The notes under the pieces were generated by a model. It saw only the letters and a program-made list of their open reading frames with translations. It was not told where the DNA came from and ran no database searches. Positions 34,001 to 39,145 of a stretch of 64,000 nt of DNA are shown in pieces. This stretch comes from Euglena gracilis (taxonomy: Eukaryota; Euglenida; Euglenophyceae; Euglenales), in the NCBI GenBank assembly GCA_039621445.1, contig CP154957.1:16438595-16502594 (forward strand), read 5' to 3'. A program made the position numbers and the translations under genes. Each line of letters starts with the position of its first letter. The stretch's first letter is position 1.

Positions 34001-37000
34001 AATAGCCTGGTGGGGACGCTGCAGAAGTACTACTATGAGGCCCGGGCTGGCATCGGCTTCAACAAGAGCCCCGAGGTGTACGGCGCGTTCCCGTGCGACC
34101 CGTACTCCCACACACCGAAGCAGGCCGGGGCGCAGCAGCCGGGGATGACGGGCCAGGTGAAGGAGGAGGTCTTGACGAGGTTGGCCTCGGCCCCCTCGGT
34201 TTTTTTTGGAGATCTCATGGTAGTTTGTGGAAAAATCTCTTGAAGTTTGCCGCAGTCATTGGTTGAAACTTTGAAATTTGCGTATGAAATCATGAATGCT
34301 AATAAATGAAATCACAGCTGCAAAAGCTTGGACCCCCAGGTTTGGCTGGCATTGACCTTCAGAGCTGCTGTGCTTGGATTGCAGGTTTGGAGAACTCGGT
34401 GTCCGCATCGTGAAGGGGACCATCCTGCTGCAGCCCAAGCTGCTCCGCCGGCGGGAATTCCTGCAGGCCCCCCGGGTGTTCGAGTACGTCTCATATGATG
34501 GCAGTCTGGTGCAGAGAACGCTGCAGGCGGGGCAGCTGGGGTTCACGTACTGCCAGTGCCCATTCATCTACACGAAGGTGTGTACTCCAACCTGCCCAGC
34601 CTACCCTAGTCAATTTTGCTTTAATCGGCAATTGTCCGCCCCCCTTTGCACCTGCCTATTCCCTAGATAATTCTGGCCCATTTTTTTTTTTGCAAAATTT
34701 GACCCAAAAATGATACCCAGTGAATATTATGATATGATATATTATGATATTATTATATATGATACGTTGTGATATGATAATATAATGATATCCAGGTGAA
34801 CTTCATGCAGTGTTTAATGTGTGATTATTCAGTCAGACACCCTGCATGGTGGGTGGAGGGATCGACCCCCTCCCCAACAACATCGTCCCGTTTTTCTGGT
34901 AGCACCAATTTTGGACCCCAAAAACCTTCCCAGTGCCTTTGCTGCCGAGTGTATTTTGGACACATTTTGGGACCCACGAAGGAGGTCCCCCCCAAAACCA
35001 AAAAAATTGTCACACCCCACAAAATCAACTCAAATTTGATAAAATATTTTTTTTTGAACGGGCCAAATTGAAACCCCCTTGTTTTTGACTACCCTTTTGA
35101 TGTCCTCAAAAAAAAAAAATCCCAGAAAAAATCCCCCCCACTGTGGTTATTTTTGCCCGCTCCTTCACCCCCCCCTTTGTACCCCCCCCCACCTTTTTTG
35201 TTGCCCCCCCCCCCCCTGATTTTGGTACCCCCCATCGTTTTGTTTTTTTCATTCCCACTGCCAATAACGTGCACTCCCAGGTCCCTCCCCCCCCCCCCCT
35301 CATACCCTCACAGTTTTTCCCCCCCCCCCTCCATCCACCACTTGGCCCCCCTTCCGCCCTTTCCCCCCCCCCCCCTGGACACGAAGGAGGTCCCCAAACC
35401 GCGCTCCAAAATTTCAACATTTTCTCAAACTTTTATTTTGAGAAAATTTTTGAGAAAAAATATTTTAAAAAAGATTTTATTTTATTTTTATTTTTGAAGC
35501 AAAAAAAAATGCCATTGAAAATCCAAAAAAAATTACAAGAGAAAAAATTTCAGCCAAATTTGACTGTGCCAAATTTTTGTCCAATTTTTTTGACCTTCGT
35601 TTTTTTGACCCCCCTCCGAAAAAAACTACCAATTTTTAAACCTGAAAATTTTGAGACTTTTTTGTGAAAAAATGTGGTTTTCCATCAAAAGAATCATGTA
35701 TTTTGGGTTCATTTTTCAAAAAAAAATTCAAAAATTTACCCCAGCCAAAATCCCCGTTTTCCCAAAATTGGTGAAAATGCTGTGGTGCGTGGGGGTCGAC
35801 CCACCTCCTGGGTGGGGAATCAACCACCCCCCGCCTTGCCGTTCTGCCCCCCCCCCCTGGGAGTGCGCCATTGGTCAGTCCGACAGGGGCCAGCTAATTC
35901 TTTCAAAGGTTTCCGGCCAATTTTGAGTAAGTTTTGGGTGGGAGGAAGGGTGGTTTGGTTGACCCCCTGGGGGGTCATGAATGGGTCGGTAAAAAAAAAA
36001 AGGGGGGGGGTGGGGGGCGGGGGGGGGGGGGACCAACTCCTGTCCAGTCCAGCCTGAGAAGAAGACCTCCAGGCCCAAACTTACCACAGGAATCGTTCCC
36101 CCTGTGTGCTTGCCATTTTTATACCCCCCCCCCCAAATACCCCCCCCCCCCCCAAATAACCCCCCCCCCCCAAATAACACACCCCCCCTCGGGGGCCGAT
36201 TTCGAGCGCCCAAATAACACACCCCCCTGTTTTCCTTTGGTTTTCCATGTAAAAATAACACCCCCCCCCAAATAACACACCCCCCCCCTGGGGCCCCAGT
36301 TCGGGTGCCCAAATAACACACCGGGGGGGTGTGTTATTTGGGGGGGGGGGTTTACACACATTCAATGTTTGTGTGTTTGTGCAGTCAATTGCTTAATCAC
36401 TGGCCGACCCCCCGGGGTGGGTGACTGGTTTTTTCAGAGTGACTGACTGGTTTTTAAAAAAGTGGAGTGACCCTCCCCTCCCTCCCGGGGTCGGTAAAAA
36501 ATTGTATGGTTTGTACCATAAACCATCGACAATATGTTATTTTTTACAGTATTGTTTTCATATATTGTAATAGTATTATAATGTACATGATTATTACGTT
36601 ATTTATTTTGATGGCCAGGGCGTTGTTAAGGAAATTTGACCCCCCCCCCCAGGGGGGTCCAGCCAGCCAGAAGCCTTTTTCCAGCCCTGGACCCCCCTCC
36701 CCCTCCATCAACGAGATTTATTTCGTGCGGCTGGACGATACGGATTTTCAGCTTTCGGGGGTACAAAAATGGGCCAAAAATGGGCAATAATGGGTGAAAA
36801 TGGGTCAGAAAAAGCTTTCCAGGACATTTTGGGGGCAAAGAGTCGATTCTCTGCATTGGCAGTTTTTTTGGACATTTTTTTTGCGATGTTTTGGTACCCG
36901 GTTCGACCCCGGGTCCGACACAGCTCCAGCCCAGGACCCCAATCGGGGAGGAGGAGGTCAGCCAGCAGCCTTTTTCCAGCCAGCTCAAATTTTCCAGCCT

Positions 37001-37264
37001 CTGAGCTGGACTCCCGTCTTTAAGCAACGCCCTGTATACGGCTGAAGCCAATTTTTGGGGATTGATAGTTGGAGATCGAAGGACAAGTTTTTCATTGTGC
37101 CGCAGGGTACCAAGTTGAGCATTGTGGTGAAGACCAGCGCCAAGGAGATCCCTGTGGAAGGCGACACTCTCCCAGCGGACGTCGCCTTCAAGATTTTCAG
37201 CCGCAGCGGGGAGGTGCTGGAGGTCAGTGTGGAGGTCCCCGACTCCGTCCTGCTGGATTTCTGA
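8464..37264 (+). CDS. GH149/GH94-like glucan phosphorylase gene, 20 exons (~1,190 aa)
   Basis: Joined exons give one open frame from ATG 8464 to TGA 37262-37264. Landmark motifs appear in the family order: FPYYTVDKIHD, LWEPF, RNLYKNMLG, VLDGLQNIV, HHYANVMFN, MRGGIYDKGY, FSRRHGDPSRPWNRF, YQGNWRDIFQNWEAL, IGYWGDHQ, NTQRPEWNDANNA, DGLYHAYNLL, DLYRPDQHS, FTGRSGTMF, LGCIYWHMV, DPYSHTPKQAGAQQPGMTG. From memory these match long bacterial proteins labelled cellobiose-phosphorylase-like and the GH149 beta-1,3-oligoglucan phosphorylases related to GH94. Such enzymes cleave or build glucosyl linkages with phosphate/glucose-1-phosphate, fitting paramylon turnover. By analogy with the W-N-D motif of GH94, the Asp codon at 27110-27112 is the candidate general acid. 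No signal peptide is evident. Exon phases add up throughout; only the exon 11/12, 12/13 and 13/14 edges are uncertain. Substrate is not shown by the sequence. Confidence 0.85.
8891..9145. repeat. Solo end plus 31-32-bp array of the PHD-cassette family (in intron 1)
   Basis: Starts TTCTATACACAAATTG, continues with AAAACGTGTTCAGCCCGCCA and GTGGTCATGAACACG. It then runs into about five tandem units of ACACGTTTTCCATTAAGGCA, the reverse orientation of the arrays at 2890 and 3890. There is no PHD gene, so this is a deleted or partial copy. Confidence 0.8.
9163..9190. repeat. Solo terminus of the GC-rich element family
   Basis: ACCCGGCGTCCCAAACGCCG followed by GTTTAAG matches the right end of the 4502-5328 element with few changes. 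The stretch from here to the exon at 9450 has an open but unconvincing frame. Confidence 0.6.
9450..9838 (+). CDS. Exon 2 (residues 102-230)
   Basis: Begins EPFVFHPSVYKTSRNLYKNM and contains LGLTFTYTWATADKFGIVRK, VRVLDGLQNIV and MSNLLDAYKWNEL, all typical of the family's beta-sandwich region. It ends at CTCTT before GTATTT. Intron 2 (9839-10191) is a conventional GT-AG intron filled by C/G tracts. Joining gives PSALFLFESLKATTVW. Confidence 0.9.
10192..10262 (+). CDS. Exon 3 (residues 230-254)
   Basis: Encodes LFESLKATTVWHSGLPDPEI. It ends GCT GCA T before GTGGATAG. Intron 3 is the shortest (10263-10324, 62 bp), conventional GT-AG. Joining gives RAASLPKILLSSTQL. Confidence 0.85.
10325..10467 (+). 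CDS. Exon 4 (residues 254-302)
   Basis: Encodes LPKILLSSTQLSKFLKGEP and MRGNRASFLVHSTFELNGHD. Intron 4 (10468-11814) is nonconventional: AAC-CAG start, CTG-CCCAG end. The 8 bases before CAG (TCCAGAAC) and after CTG (CCCAGAAC) match at 7 of 8, a target-duplication-like direct repeat. Termini CAGAGCTTTTCAG and CAGGGCTGTGCAG are inverted copies (10 of 13). Joining gives DVQNWVLVAEVD. Confidence 0.9.
10537..10640 (+). mobile_element. Truncated left end of the hAT element family (in intron 4)
   Basis: CAGACCTCTCCTTGATGTGT is nearly identical to the left end of the complete hAT element at 24042. It is followed by degenerate GTGTATTGGCAAAAATTTGT repeats like that element's subterminal repeats. No right end was found, so the copy is truncated. 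Confidence 0.6.
11417..11730. mobile_element. hAT-like MITE with 8-bp target duplication (in intron 4)
   Basis: Inverted ends CAGGCTTCTTTTTA and TAAGAAGAAGGCTG. Flanks GTCATCGC (11409-11416) and GTCATCAC (11731-11738) match at 7 of 8. Near the right end is a perfect hairpin CTTAAGGAAGTGC-cata-GCACTTCCTTAAG. The 314-bp interior is C/G tracts with no ORF. Confidence 0.85.
11815..11977 (+). CDS. Exon 5 (residues 303-357)
   Basis: Encodes NWVLVAEVDQTHSSISELQT and DITAGAVALKKIIGAADGF. Intron 5 (11978-12208, 231 bp) is nonconventional: AGT-CAG start, CTG-GTTCC end. It is bounded by a perfect 8-bp direct repeat GTTCCAGT (11973-11980 and 12204-12211). Termini CAGGGTTCGA and CAGGGTTCAA are inverted copies. 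Joining gives DGFQCLEDDATSTHHY. Confidence 0.9.
12209..12267 (+). CDS. Exon 6 (residues 357-376)
   Basis: Encodes CLEDDATSTHHYANVMFNT. Intron 6 (12268-16043, 3.8 kb) is nonconventional: GAG-CAG start, CTG-GTGCC end. Termini CAGGGGCCAT and CAGGGGACAT are inverted copies. It contains two MITEs and a CA microsatellite. Joining gives VMFNTMRGGIYDKGY. Confidence 0.9.
12501..12738. repeat. Foldback repeat, GTCGTACGACC / GGTCACAGGTTGCAGG family, copy 1
   Basis: Ends TACCCGCCCC...TTGTCGTACGACC and GGTCGTACGAAAA...GGCGGGTA are inverted. The interior has three copies of GGTCACAGGTTGCAGG with GGGGGTGTTATGACCCCC palindromes. A second copy is at 26108-26247. Confidence 0.8.
13095..13585. mobile_element. 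hAT-like MITE with perfect 8-bp target duplication (in intron 6)
   Basis: Flanked by AATTGGAC at 13087-13094 and 13586-13593. Ends CATACATCTCTCTA... and ...CCTTAAAGAGATGTATG are inverted; the left end carries a 13-bp internal duplication. The interior alternates C/G runs, CAGCC repeats and the short palindrome TTCGGCGCAAAGCGCCGAA (13270-13288). Confidence 0.9.
13890..14185. mobile_element. hAT-like MITE with perfect 16-bp inverted ends (in intron 6)
   Basis: CAGGCTTCTTTTTAAG and CTTAAAAAGAAGCCTG enclose C/G tracts and the palindrome TTTTCGGCGCGAAGCGCCGA. The flanks are G-rich (GGGGGGGT and GGGGGTAC), so the target duplication cannot be read clearly. The ends match the MITE at 11417. Confidence 0.75.
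14886..14968. repeat. (CA)n microsatellite
   Basis: About 41 uninterrupted CA units inside intron 6, preceded by a TGCATGCATGTGTGCATGCA tract. Confidence 0.98.
16044..16181 (+). CDS. Exon 7 (residues 377-422)
   Basis: Encodes MRGGIYDKGYIIDSADVKGF and WLAELPASANYL. Intron 7 (16182-17416) is nonconventional: GAG-CAG start, CTG-CCAGG end. Joining gives ANYLDKQKPVLEVLAKAQ in frame. Confidence 0.85.
17417..17578 (+). CDS. Exon 8 (residues 423-476)
   Basis: Encodes ADLIRIFLEYIPVTFSRRHG followed by DPSRPWNRFQIQ, a hallmark segment of the family. Intron 8 (17579-21328, 3.75 kb) is nonconventional: AGT-CAG start, CTG-GGTCA end. Termini CAGGGGGAGGTTG and CAGAGGTAGGTTG are inverted (11 of 13). Joining gives KDEEGNRILNYQGNW. 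Confidence 0.9.
18093..18499. repeat. Foldback repeat, TGTCCAACGACC family, copy 1 (in intron 8)
   Basis: CCCCCCTATGTCCAACGACC at the left and GGTCATTGGACATAGGGG at the right are inverted. Inside are repeated CCCCCGGTCAGAGGACACC blocks and two short palindromes around 18182-18197 and 18295-18310. A second copy of the family is at 41790-42337. Confidence 0.7.
19329..20229. mobile_element. Putative 0.9-kb element with TTTGCAC subterminal repeats (in intron 8)
   Basis: Ends CTTACACCTAACACCCG and CGGACGCTAGGTGTAAG are inverted. The flanks ACCATTAA and ACCATAGC agree at 5 of 8, possibly a decayed target duplication. Repeats of TTTGCACTTTATCTCAAAAA lie inside the left end and GTGCAAATATTTTTGGCA types inside the right end. 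No transposase was recognised. Confidence 0.55.
20612..21050. repeat. GCGCATTTTT low-complexity tract (in intron 8)
   Basis: About 430 bp dominated by GCGCATTTTTT and TTTTTGCGCATTT variants. Frames across it give Lys/Cys/Met- or Phe/His-rich peptides on each strand, not genes. A shorter tract of the same kind is at 41455-41530. Confidence 0.85.
21329..21466 (+). CDS. Exon 9 (residues 477-522)
   Basis: Encodes EGNRILNYQGNWRDIFQNWE and SIIAKFVNASTVDGY. Intron 9 (21467-23799) is nonconventional with AAC-TAG start and CTG-TCTCC end. Joining gives VDGYNPYIVNRTDG. The AAC on both sides is a short direct repeat. Confidence 0.9.
21953..22045. repeat. Poly-T tract (in intron 9)
   Basis: About 90 bases of nearly pure T with single G or C interruptions. 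Confidence 0.95.
22161..22647. mobile_element. hAT-like MITE with perfect 8-bp target duplication (in intron 9)
   Basis: CTCACCAT flanks it at 22153-22160 and 22648-22655. Ends CAGGGTTTTCTTAAG and CTTAAGAAAACCCCTG are inverted. The 487-bp interior has CCAGCCAGCAGC repeats and C/G tracts and no gene. Confidence 0.92.
23800..23881 (+). CDS. Exon 10 (residues 523-549)
   Basis: Encodes NPYIVNRTDGINWECPEPDH and ANIGY. Intron 10 (23882-26416) is nonconventional: GTG-CAG start, CTG-ACTGC end. Joining gives ANIGYWGDHQIIYLL, matching the family motif exactly. It contains the complete hAT element. Confidence 0.92.
24060..24195. repeat. 30-32-bp subterminal repeats of the hAT element, left
   Basis: GTGTATCC/GTGTATTC at 24081, 24111, 24143 and 24174, separated by GCCAAAAAATTTT-type A/T runs. 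Confidence 0.85.
24226..25500 (+). pseudogene. hAT-like transposase, interrupted by two in-frame stops
   Basis: One frame runs through an acidic N-terminal piece (EDNNQAESEEDMESDSP), then KYYKVIGKMVIRGSSMIQLW, then a catalytic-domain-like region. In that region LVALCVDGASVLLHALHKDI followed by WYCASHRTQ resembles the conserved DGAS...CxxH block of hAT transposases. TGA at 24364-24366 and TAG at 24850-24852 interrupt the frame. The C-terminal dimerisation domain is missing, the frame running into the right subterminal repeats. The copy is probably dead, unless the stops fall in unrecognised introns. Assignment to hAT rests on this block plus the 8-bp duplication. Confidence 0.65.
25530..25690. 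repeat. 30-32-bp subterminal repeats of the hAT element, right
   Basis: GTGTATCCCTGTGTATCGCC units in the same orientation as the left array, spaced by A/T runs. They end at the right inverted end. Confidence 0.85.
26108..26247. repeat. Foldback repeat, GTCGTACGACC family, copy 2 (in intron 10)
   Basis: TTACCCCCCC...TAGTCGTACGACC and GGTCATACGACTA...GGGGTAA are inverted ends. The inside shares CACCCCTCATTTACGACC and GGTCACAGGTTGCAGG with the copy at 12501. It is followed by AAAAAACCCTG, possibly another MITE edge. Confidence 0.8.
26417..26640 (+). CDS. Exon 11 (right edge uncertain)
   Basis: Begins GG GGC GAC CAC CAG (WGDHQ after joining) and encodes IIYLLKLLEWCGKFQPGKLE and FSYANVPYEIRPYDKIVENA. 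The frame stays open to about 26676, but homology fades after ITFNW (about 26600). I could not fix the donor: TTTTG/GTGCTC, GGG/CAG at 26639 and AAAT/GTGTTC are all candidates. Confidence 0.8.
26860..27153 (+). CDS. Exon 12 (left edge uncertain) with candidate catalytic Asp
   Basis: Encodes MGADAKLVLTKDGKVVHVNL, AEKLLVPLMAKASNFVIGGG and NTQRPEWNDANNAIVGFGLS. The Trp-Asn-Asp at 27104-27112 parallels the catalytic W-N-D of GH94. The frame upstream includes a tandem duplication encoding LRVLEAQ twice and may start anywhere from about 26859 to 26911. Intron 12 (about 27154-28139) has ends CAGGGAGTAGCCTGG and CAAGGAGGTGGCCTGG in inverted orientation; its right terminus is TTG instead of CTG. Confidence 0.82.
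28044..28083. repeat. Perfect 18-bp-arm hairpin (in intron 12)
   Basis: GCTGACAAATGTTGGAAC, loop CTTC, then the exact complement, about 55 bases before exon 13. Confidence 0.9.
28140..28379 (+). CDS. Exon 13
   Basis: Encodes VYYMRRYVSFLLQLLKSLP, VGVWLAGLTKVYADNVGLIA and EYRWKIYVHG. Both edges are provisional to a few bases: MVT/VYYMRRY needs AC joined to A, and the next junction joins VHG to FSGQKT across a direct repeat ATGG (28376-28379 and 31253-31256). Intron 13 (about 28380-31256) lacks clear CAG/CTG or GT-AG borders there. Confidence 0.82.
31257..31479 (+). CDS. Exon 14
   Basis: Encodes FSGQKTAVKVADAVHFLDSL, DGLYHAYNLLSLHPGKADIG and MLEGQASALSSGLITS. Intron 14 (31480-31900) is nonconventional: GCC-CAG start, CTG-CCGCC end. 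The 8 bases outside (CGTCCGCC and CCGCCGCC) agree at 6. Joining gives LITSALFNHIYSSDLYR. Confidence 0.88.
31901..32045 (+). CDS. Exon 15
   Basis: Encodes ALFNHIYSSDLYRPDQHSFM, LYPDRKLKGFMERNCIPEYR and RDAAAVEF. Intron 15 (32046-32507) fits GCC-CAG start and CTG-TCTCA end, restoring EFSNKLSRILYEDANGD. Confidence 0.85.
32508..32720 (+). CDS. Exon 16
   Basis: Encodes NKLSRILYEDANGDLRFGAT, YEEVFVHRAFTGRSGTMFGF. Intron 16 (32721-33575) is conventional (GAAG/GTTTGT ... GCCAG/GG) and holds a TTTG microsatellite and a MITE. Joining gives FEGLGCIYWHMV. Confidence 0.92.
33245..33532. mobile_element. hAT-like MITE with perfect 8-bp target duplication (in intron 16)
   Basis: GCCACTTT at 33237-33244 and 33533-33540. 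Ends CAGGCTTGTGCTTA and TAAGCACAAGCATG are inverted. The interior has two versions of the palindrome GGTGCCTGC...GCAGGCACC and C/G tracts. Confidence 0.92.
33576..33672 (+). CDS. Exon 17
   Basis: Encodes LGCIYWHMVAKVLLAAQEVT and DAIDRNDGCV. The coding sequence is broken inside a Gly codon by the MITE that forms intron 17. Joining across it gives NDGCVGTLQKYYYEAR. Confidence 0.92.
33673..34014. mobile_element. Intron 17: a MITE acting as a nonconventional intron
   Basis: A 334-bp element (33676-34009) with inverted ends CAGCCTATTGCTTGAGG and CAGGCTATTGCTTGAGG (16 of 17) is flanked by a perfect 8-bp duplication GTGGGGAC (33668-33675, 34010-34017) within coding sequence. Intron borders GAC-CAG and CTG-GTGGG remove the element plus exactly one duplication copy. 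The interior shows C/G runs and CTAGCAGG-like repeats. No GT-AG pair gives the correct frame here. Confidence 0.92.
34015..34179 (+). CDS. Exon 18
   Basis: Encodes TLQKYYYEARAGIGFNKSPE, GAFPCDPYSHTPKQAGAQQP and GMTGQVKEEVLTR. Intron 18 (34180-34384) is conventional (AG/GTTGGC ... TGCAG/G). Joining gives LTRFGELGVRIV. Confidence 0.92.
34385..34579 (+). CDS. Exon 19
   Basis: Encodes FGELGVRIVKGTILLQPKLL and LQAGQLGFTYCQCPFIYTK. A GT/GTGTAC donor fits the frame of the last exon. Intron 19 (34580-37068) holds a TGATAT microsatellite (34716-34790), C-tract arrays and two MITEs. Confidence 0.85.
34580..36120. other. Low-complexity interior of intron 19
   Basis: TGATAT microsatellite, then about 900 bp of alternating C runs and A/T-rich sequence. 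ORFs on both strands are Pro- or Gly-rich shadows. No gene was seen. Confidence 0.5.
36120..36355. repeat. CAAATAACACACC direct-repeat array closing in a palindrome (in intron 19)
   Basis: Six or seven copies of CCCCAAATAAC(ACACC) spaced 16-70 bp, some joined by GGGGCC or GTGCC pieces. The array ends in AAATAACACACC...GGTGTGTTATTT (about 36311-36340), a perfect inverted repeat. Confidence 0.75.
36382..36508. mobile_element. Short MITE of the CATACAATT family, inverted copy (in intron 19)
   Basis: The right end TAAAAAATTGTATG and the CCAGTCAGTCACT interior match, in reverse, the MITE at 61118-61469. The left end CAGTCAATTGCTTAATCACT is a diverged partner. Flanks TGTTTGTG and GTTTGTAC look like a target duplication displaced by one base. 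Confidence 0.55.
36616..37034. mobile_element. MITE with CAGGGCGTTG ends (in intron 19)
   Basis: CAGGGCGTTGTTAAGG and CTTTAAGCAACGCCCTG are inverted and match the ends of the MITE at 56132. Flanks TTGATGGC and TATACGGC agree at only 5 of 8, suggesting an older insertion. It ends 34 bp before the last exon. Confidence 0.75.
37069..37264 (+). CDS. Exon 20, C terminus and stop
   Basis: Encodes WRSKDKFFIVPQGTKLSIVV, VEGDTLPADVAFKIFSRSGE and ends VPDSVLLDF, TGA at 37262-37264. The acceptor is TTGATAG/TTGG. The short beta-rich tail resembles the C-terminal sandwich of the family. No polyadenylation signal is obvious. Confidence 0.88.
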
Positions 37265-38490
37265 GGCAGGGGCGGCCCTCATCTGTGCATCTGTCCATCT
37301 CCCAGTGGTGTGATTTATGCTTTTGGTGGGCGATTGTTCCGTCATTTGGGTTTGACTTCATTTGGTATCATTGAGGAATTCAGTCTTTTGAATCTAAATG
37401 GGACACTGCATCCCTCTCAACCCCCAATTTTGGAGCTCTTGTAGTGGGCTGACACCTCCTTCCCCTGCTCTTGTAGTGGGGACACCATGGCCAGGGCTGT
37501 ACGGGAATCCCCGCAACCCCATGGGTGGTGGGTGGGGGGGGTCGACCCCCCCCCCCCCCAACCCCATCCTTGTGGTAGGGGGGGGGGAGGGGTCCGACCA
37601 CCCCCCACCAGGCCTTCCCGTATTTTCGGTGGTGCAGATTTTTAGGCCAAAATATTCTTTCGGCGCCGAAGGTACTGAAGGAATTTTCTTTGAGCGGGTG
37701 CCATGGTGGGTGGGGTCAAGCCCCCCCACCTACTTGAACACATAGAAACCTCAAATGAAGCATGGCACTCTCTATTGCACTTTCGTAACACACCAAGAAA
37801 GCAACAACTGAGCTGAGTGCAGAGGTTTTTTTCAGGACTCCCTGGGGGGCCACTTTTGGGGGGTCAATTTTGGGGCCTAATTTTTTTTTTTCAGCGCTTC
37901 GCCGAAAACAGAGGAAAACCCCACCTCCGGCAGGGTACCCACTCAGCCCGACTCAGCCGGGGGCCCACGCACCCTCACCGGGGCACAAAACTGTAAAAAA
38001 TCTCTGGCTCAGCGACATACGACACATCTCAGAGACATATTTTTGTTATTTCTTTTCACAAAAAAAACCTCGCATATGAGGATCTGGAACACGGCCTGTT
38101 ATGGCCAGGGCAGTACGGGAAGGTCTGGTGAGGGTCAGACCCCCCCACCCGGGAGGCCGACCATCATTCCTCGATCATGACTTGACTTGCGACTGGCTGT
38201 TTTTGCGCTTCTCCTCTGGGATGTGCAAAACTGCTTTTCCCACTGGGACGTGCTAACAGCCAGATGAGCTGCATATTTTGTTGGTGATCCCTGGTTACAT
38301 TTCCCAAGCCAAGAGTAAGTGCAGGGTTTGTTCTTCAGACACTTCGTCATCAGTTCATTGGATGGTGCAATGCAGGCATCTATTTATGTCGCTTTCTTTT
38401 TTGGATGTAGATGTGTTTTTTTTGTTGATGAGCAAAGACCTGGTGCATTGGAGATTTGGTTTCCCTCTGCTCAGGACAGACTCCCAGCGT
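37265..38490. other. Intergenic C/G tracts and short palindromes
   Basis: Contains CTTTCGGCGCCGAAGG (37660-37675), a GCGCTTCGCCGAAA motif (37894) and two related strings GGGCTGTACGGGAATCCC and GGGCAGTACGGGAAGG (37495, 38108). No credible gene was seen. Confidence 0.5.
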
Positions 38491-38498
38491 TTCTATAC

Positions 38499-38602
38499 AA
38501 AAATCGACCGACACTAACAGATTCAGCAGGGGCGCCGGGCGGCTCGCTTCGCTCGCTCGCGCCCGGCGCCCCTGCTGAATCTGTTAGTGTCGGTCGATTT
38601 TT
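38499..38602. repeat. Perfect 42-bp-arm hairpin
   Basis: Left arm 38499-38540 starts AAAAATCGACCGACACTAAC and ends GGGGCGCCGGGC. Right arm 38561-38602 is its exact complement. The loop is 20 bp (GGCTCGCTTCGCTCGCTCGC). It is preceded by TTTCTATAC, as is the 2668 inverted repeat, and followed by TCTGGGCCCGACGCCTGTCTTGA, the reverse of the flank of the 32-bp array at 1541. Confidence 0.97.
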
Positions 38603-38699
38603 CTAAAACCTATTTTGTCTGGGCCCGACGCCTGTCTTGATATTCATTCGACCGAACCGCCTGGACGGAAATATGGTCAAAAAAGTGGTTTTTGGCCCA

Positions 38700-38870
38700 T
38701 TAACGGGCGCCTGAATGGAAATCGACCGACATAAACGGCGCCTGAATGGAAATCGACCGACATAAACGGGCGCCTGAATGGAAATCGACCGACATAAACG
38801 GGCACCTGAATGGAAATCGACCGACATAAACGGGCGCCTGAATGGAAATCGACTGACATAAACGGTTTCC
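38700..38870. repeat. 32-bp tandem array, GAATGGAAATCGACCGACAT type, copy 2
   Basis: Five units, one shortened by a base (38713-38860). It lies inside the same element family as the hairpin at 38499, whose arm repeats the AAATCGACCGACA core. Confidence 0.9.
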
Positions 38871-39027
38871 GATGTCTTGGAAATCGACCAACCTTTTGTT
38901 TCCTTTTTTGAATGCCTTTTTGTTCAGTTTTGGGACATTGTCAGTTTCAGCCTGAAACCCATTAATGTCGACCAACCTTTTGCCTTTTTTTTCGGAATGC
39001 GTTTTTCTTTTTTCAATCTCTATATCA

Positions 39028-39145
39028 AGAACTGCGTCTTAAACGCAGACTCTGACCTGAGTCTGCGTTTCGAAACGCAGACTCAGGCCGAATAACAGAC
39101 TCAGCGTTTCGAAACAGAGACTCAGGCCAGAGTCTGCGTTTTATT
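39028..39145. repeat. Nested palindromes of GCAGACTC / GAGTCTGC
   Basis: AAACGCAGACTCTGACCTGA followed by GTCTGCGTTTCGAAACGCAG and related inverted pieces. Several alternative stems are possible. Confidence 0.75.

Noticed and set aside
35143-35667. 174-codon Pro/Phe-rich ORF
   Set aside because: Translation of C runs and A/T runs inside intron 19; no gene-like composition.
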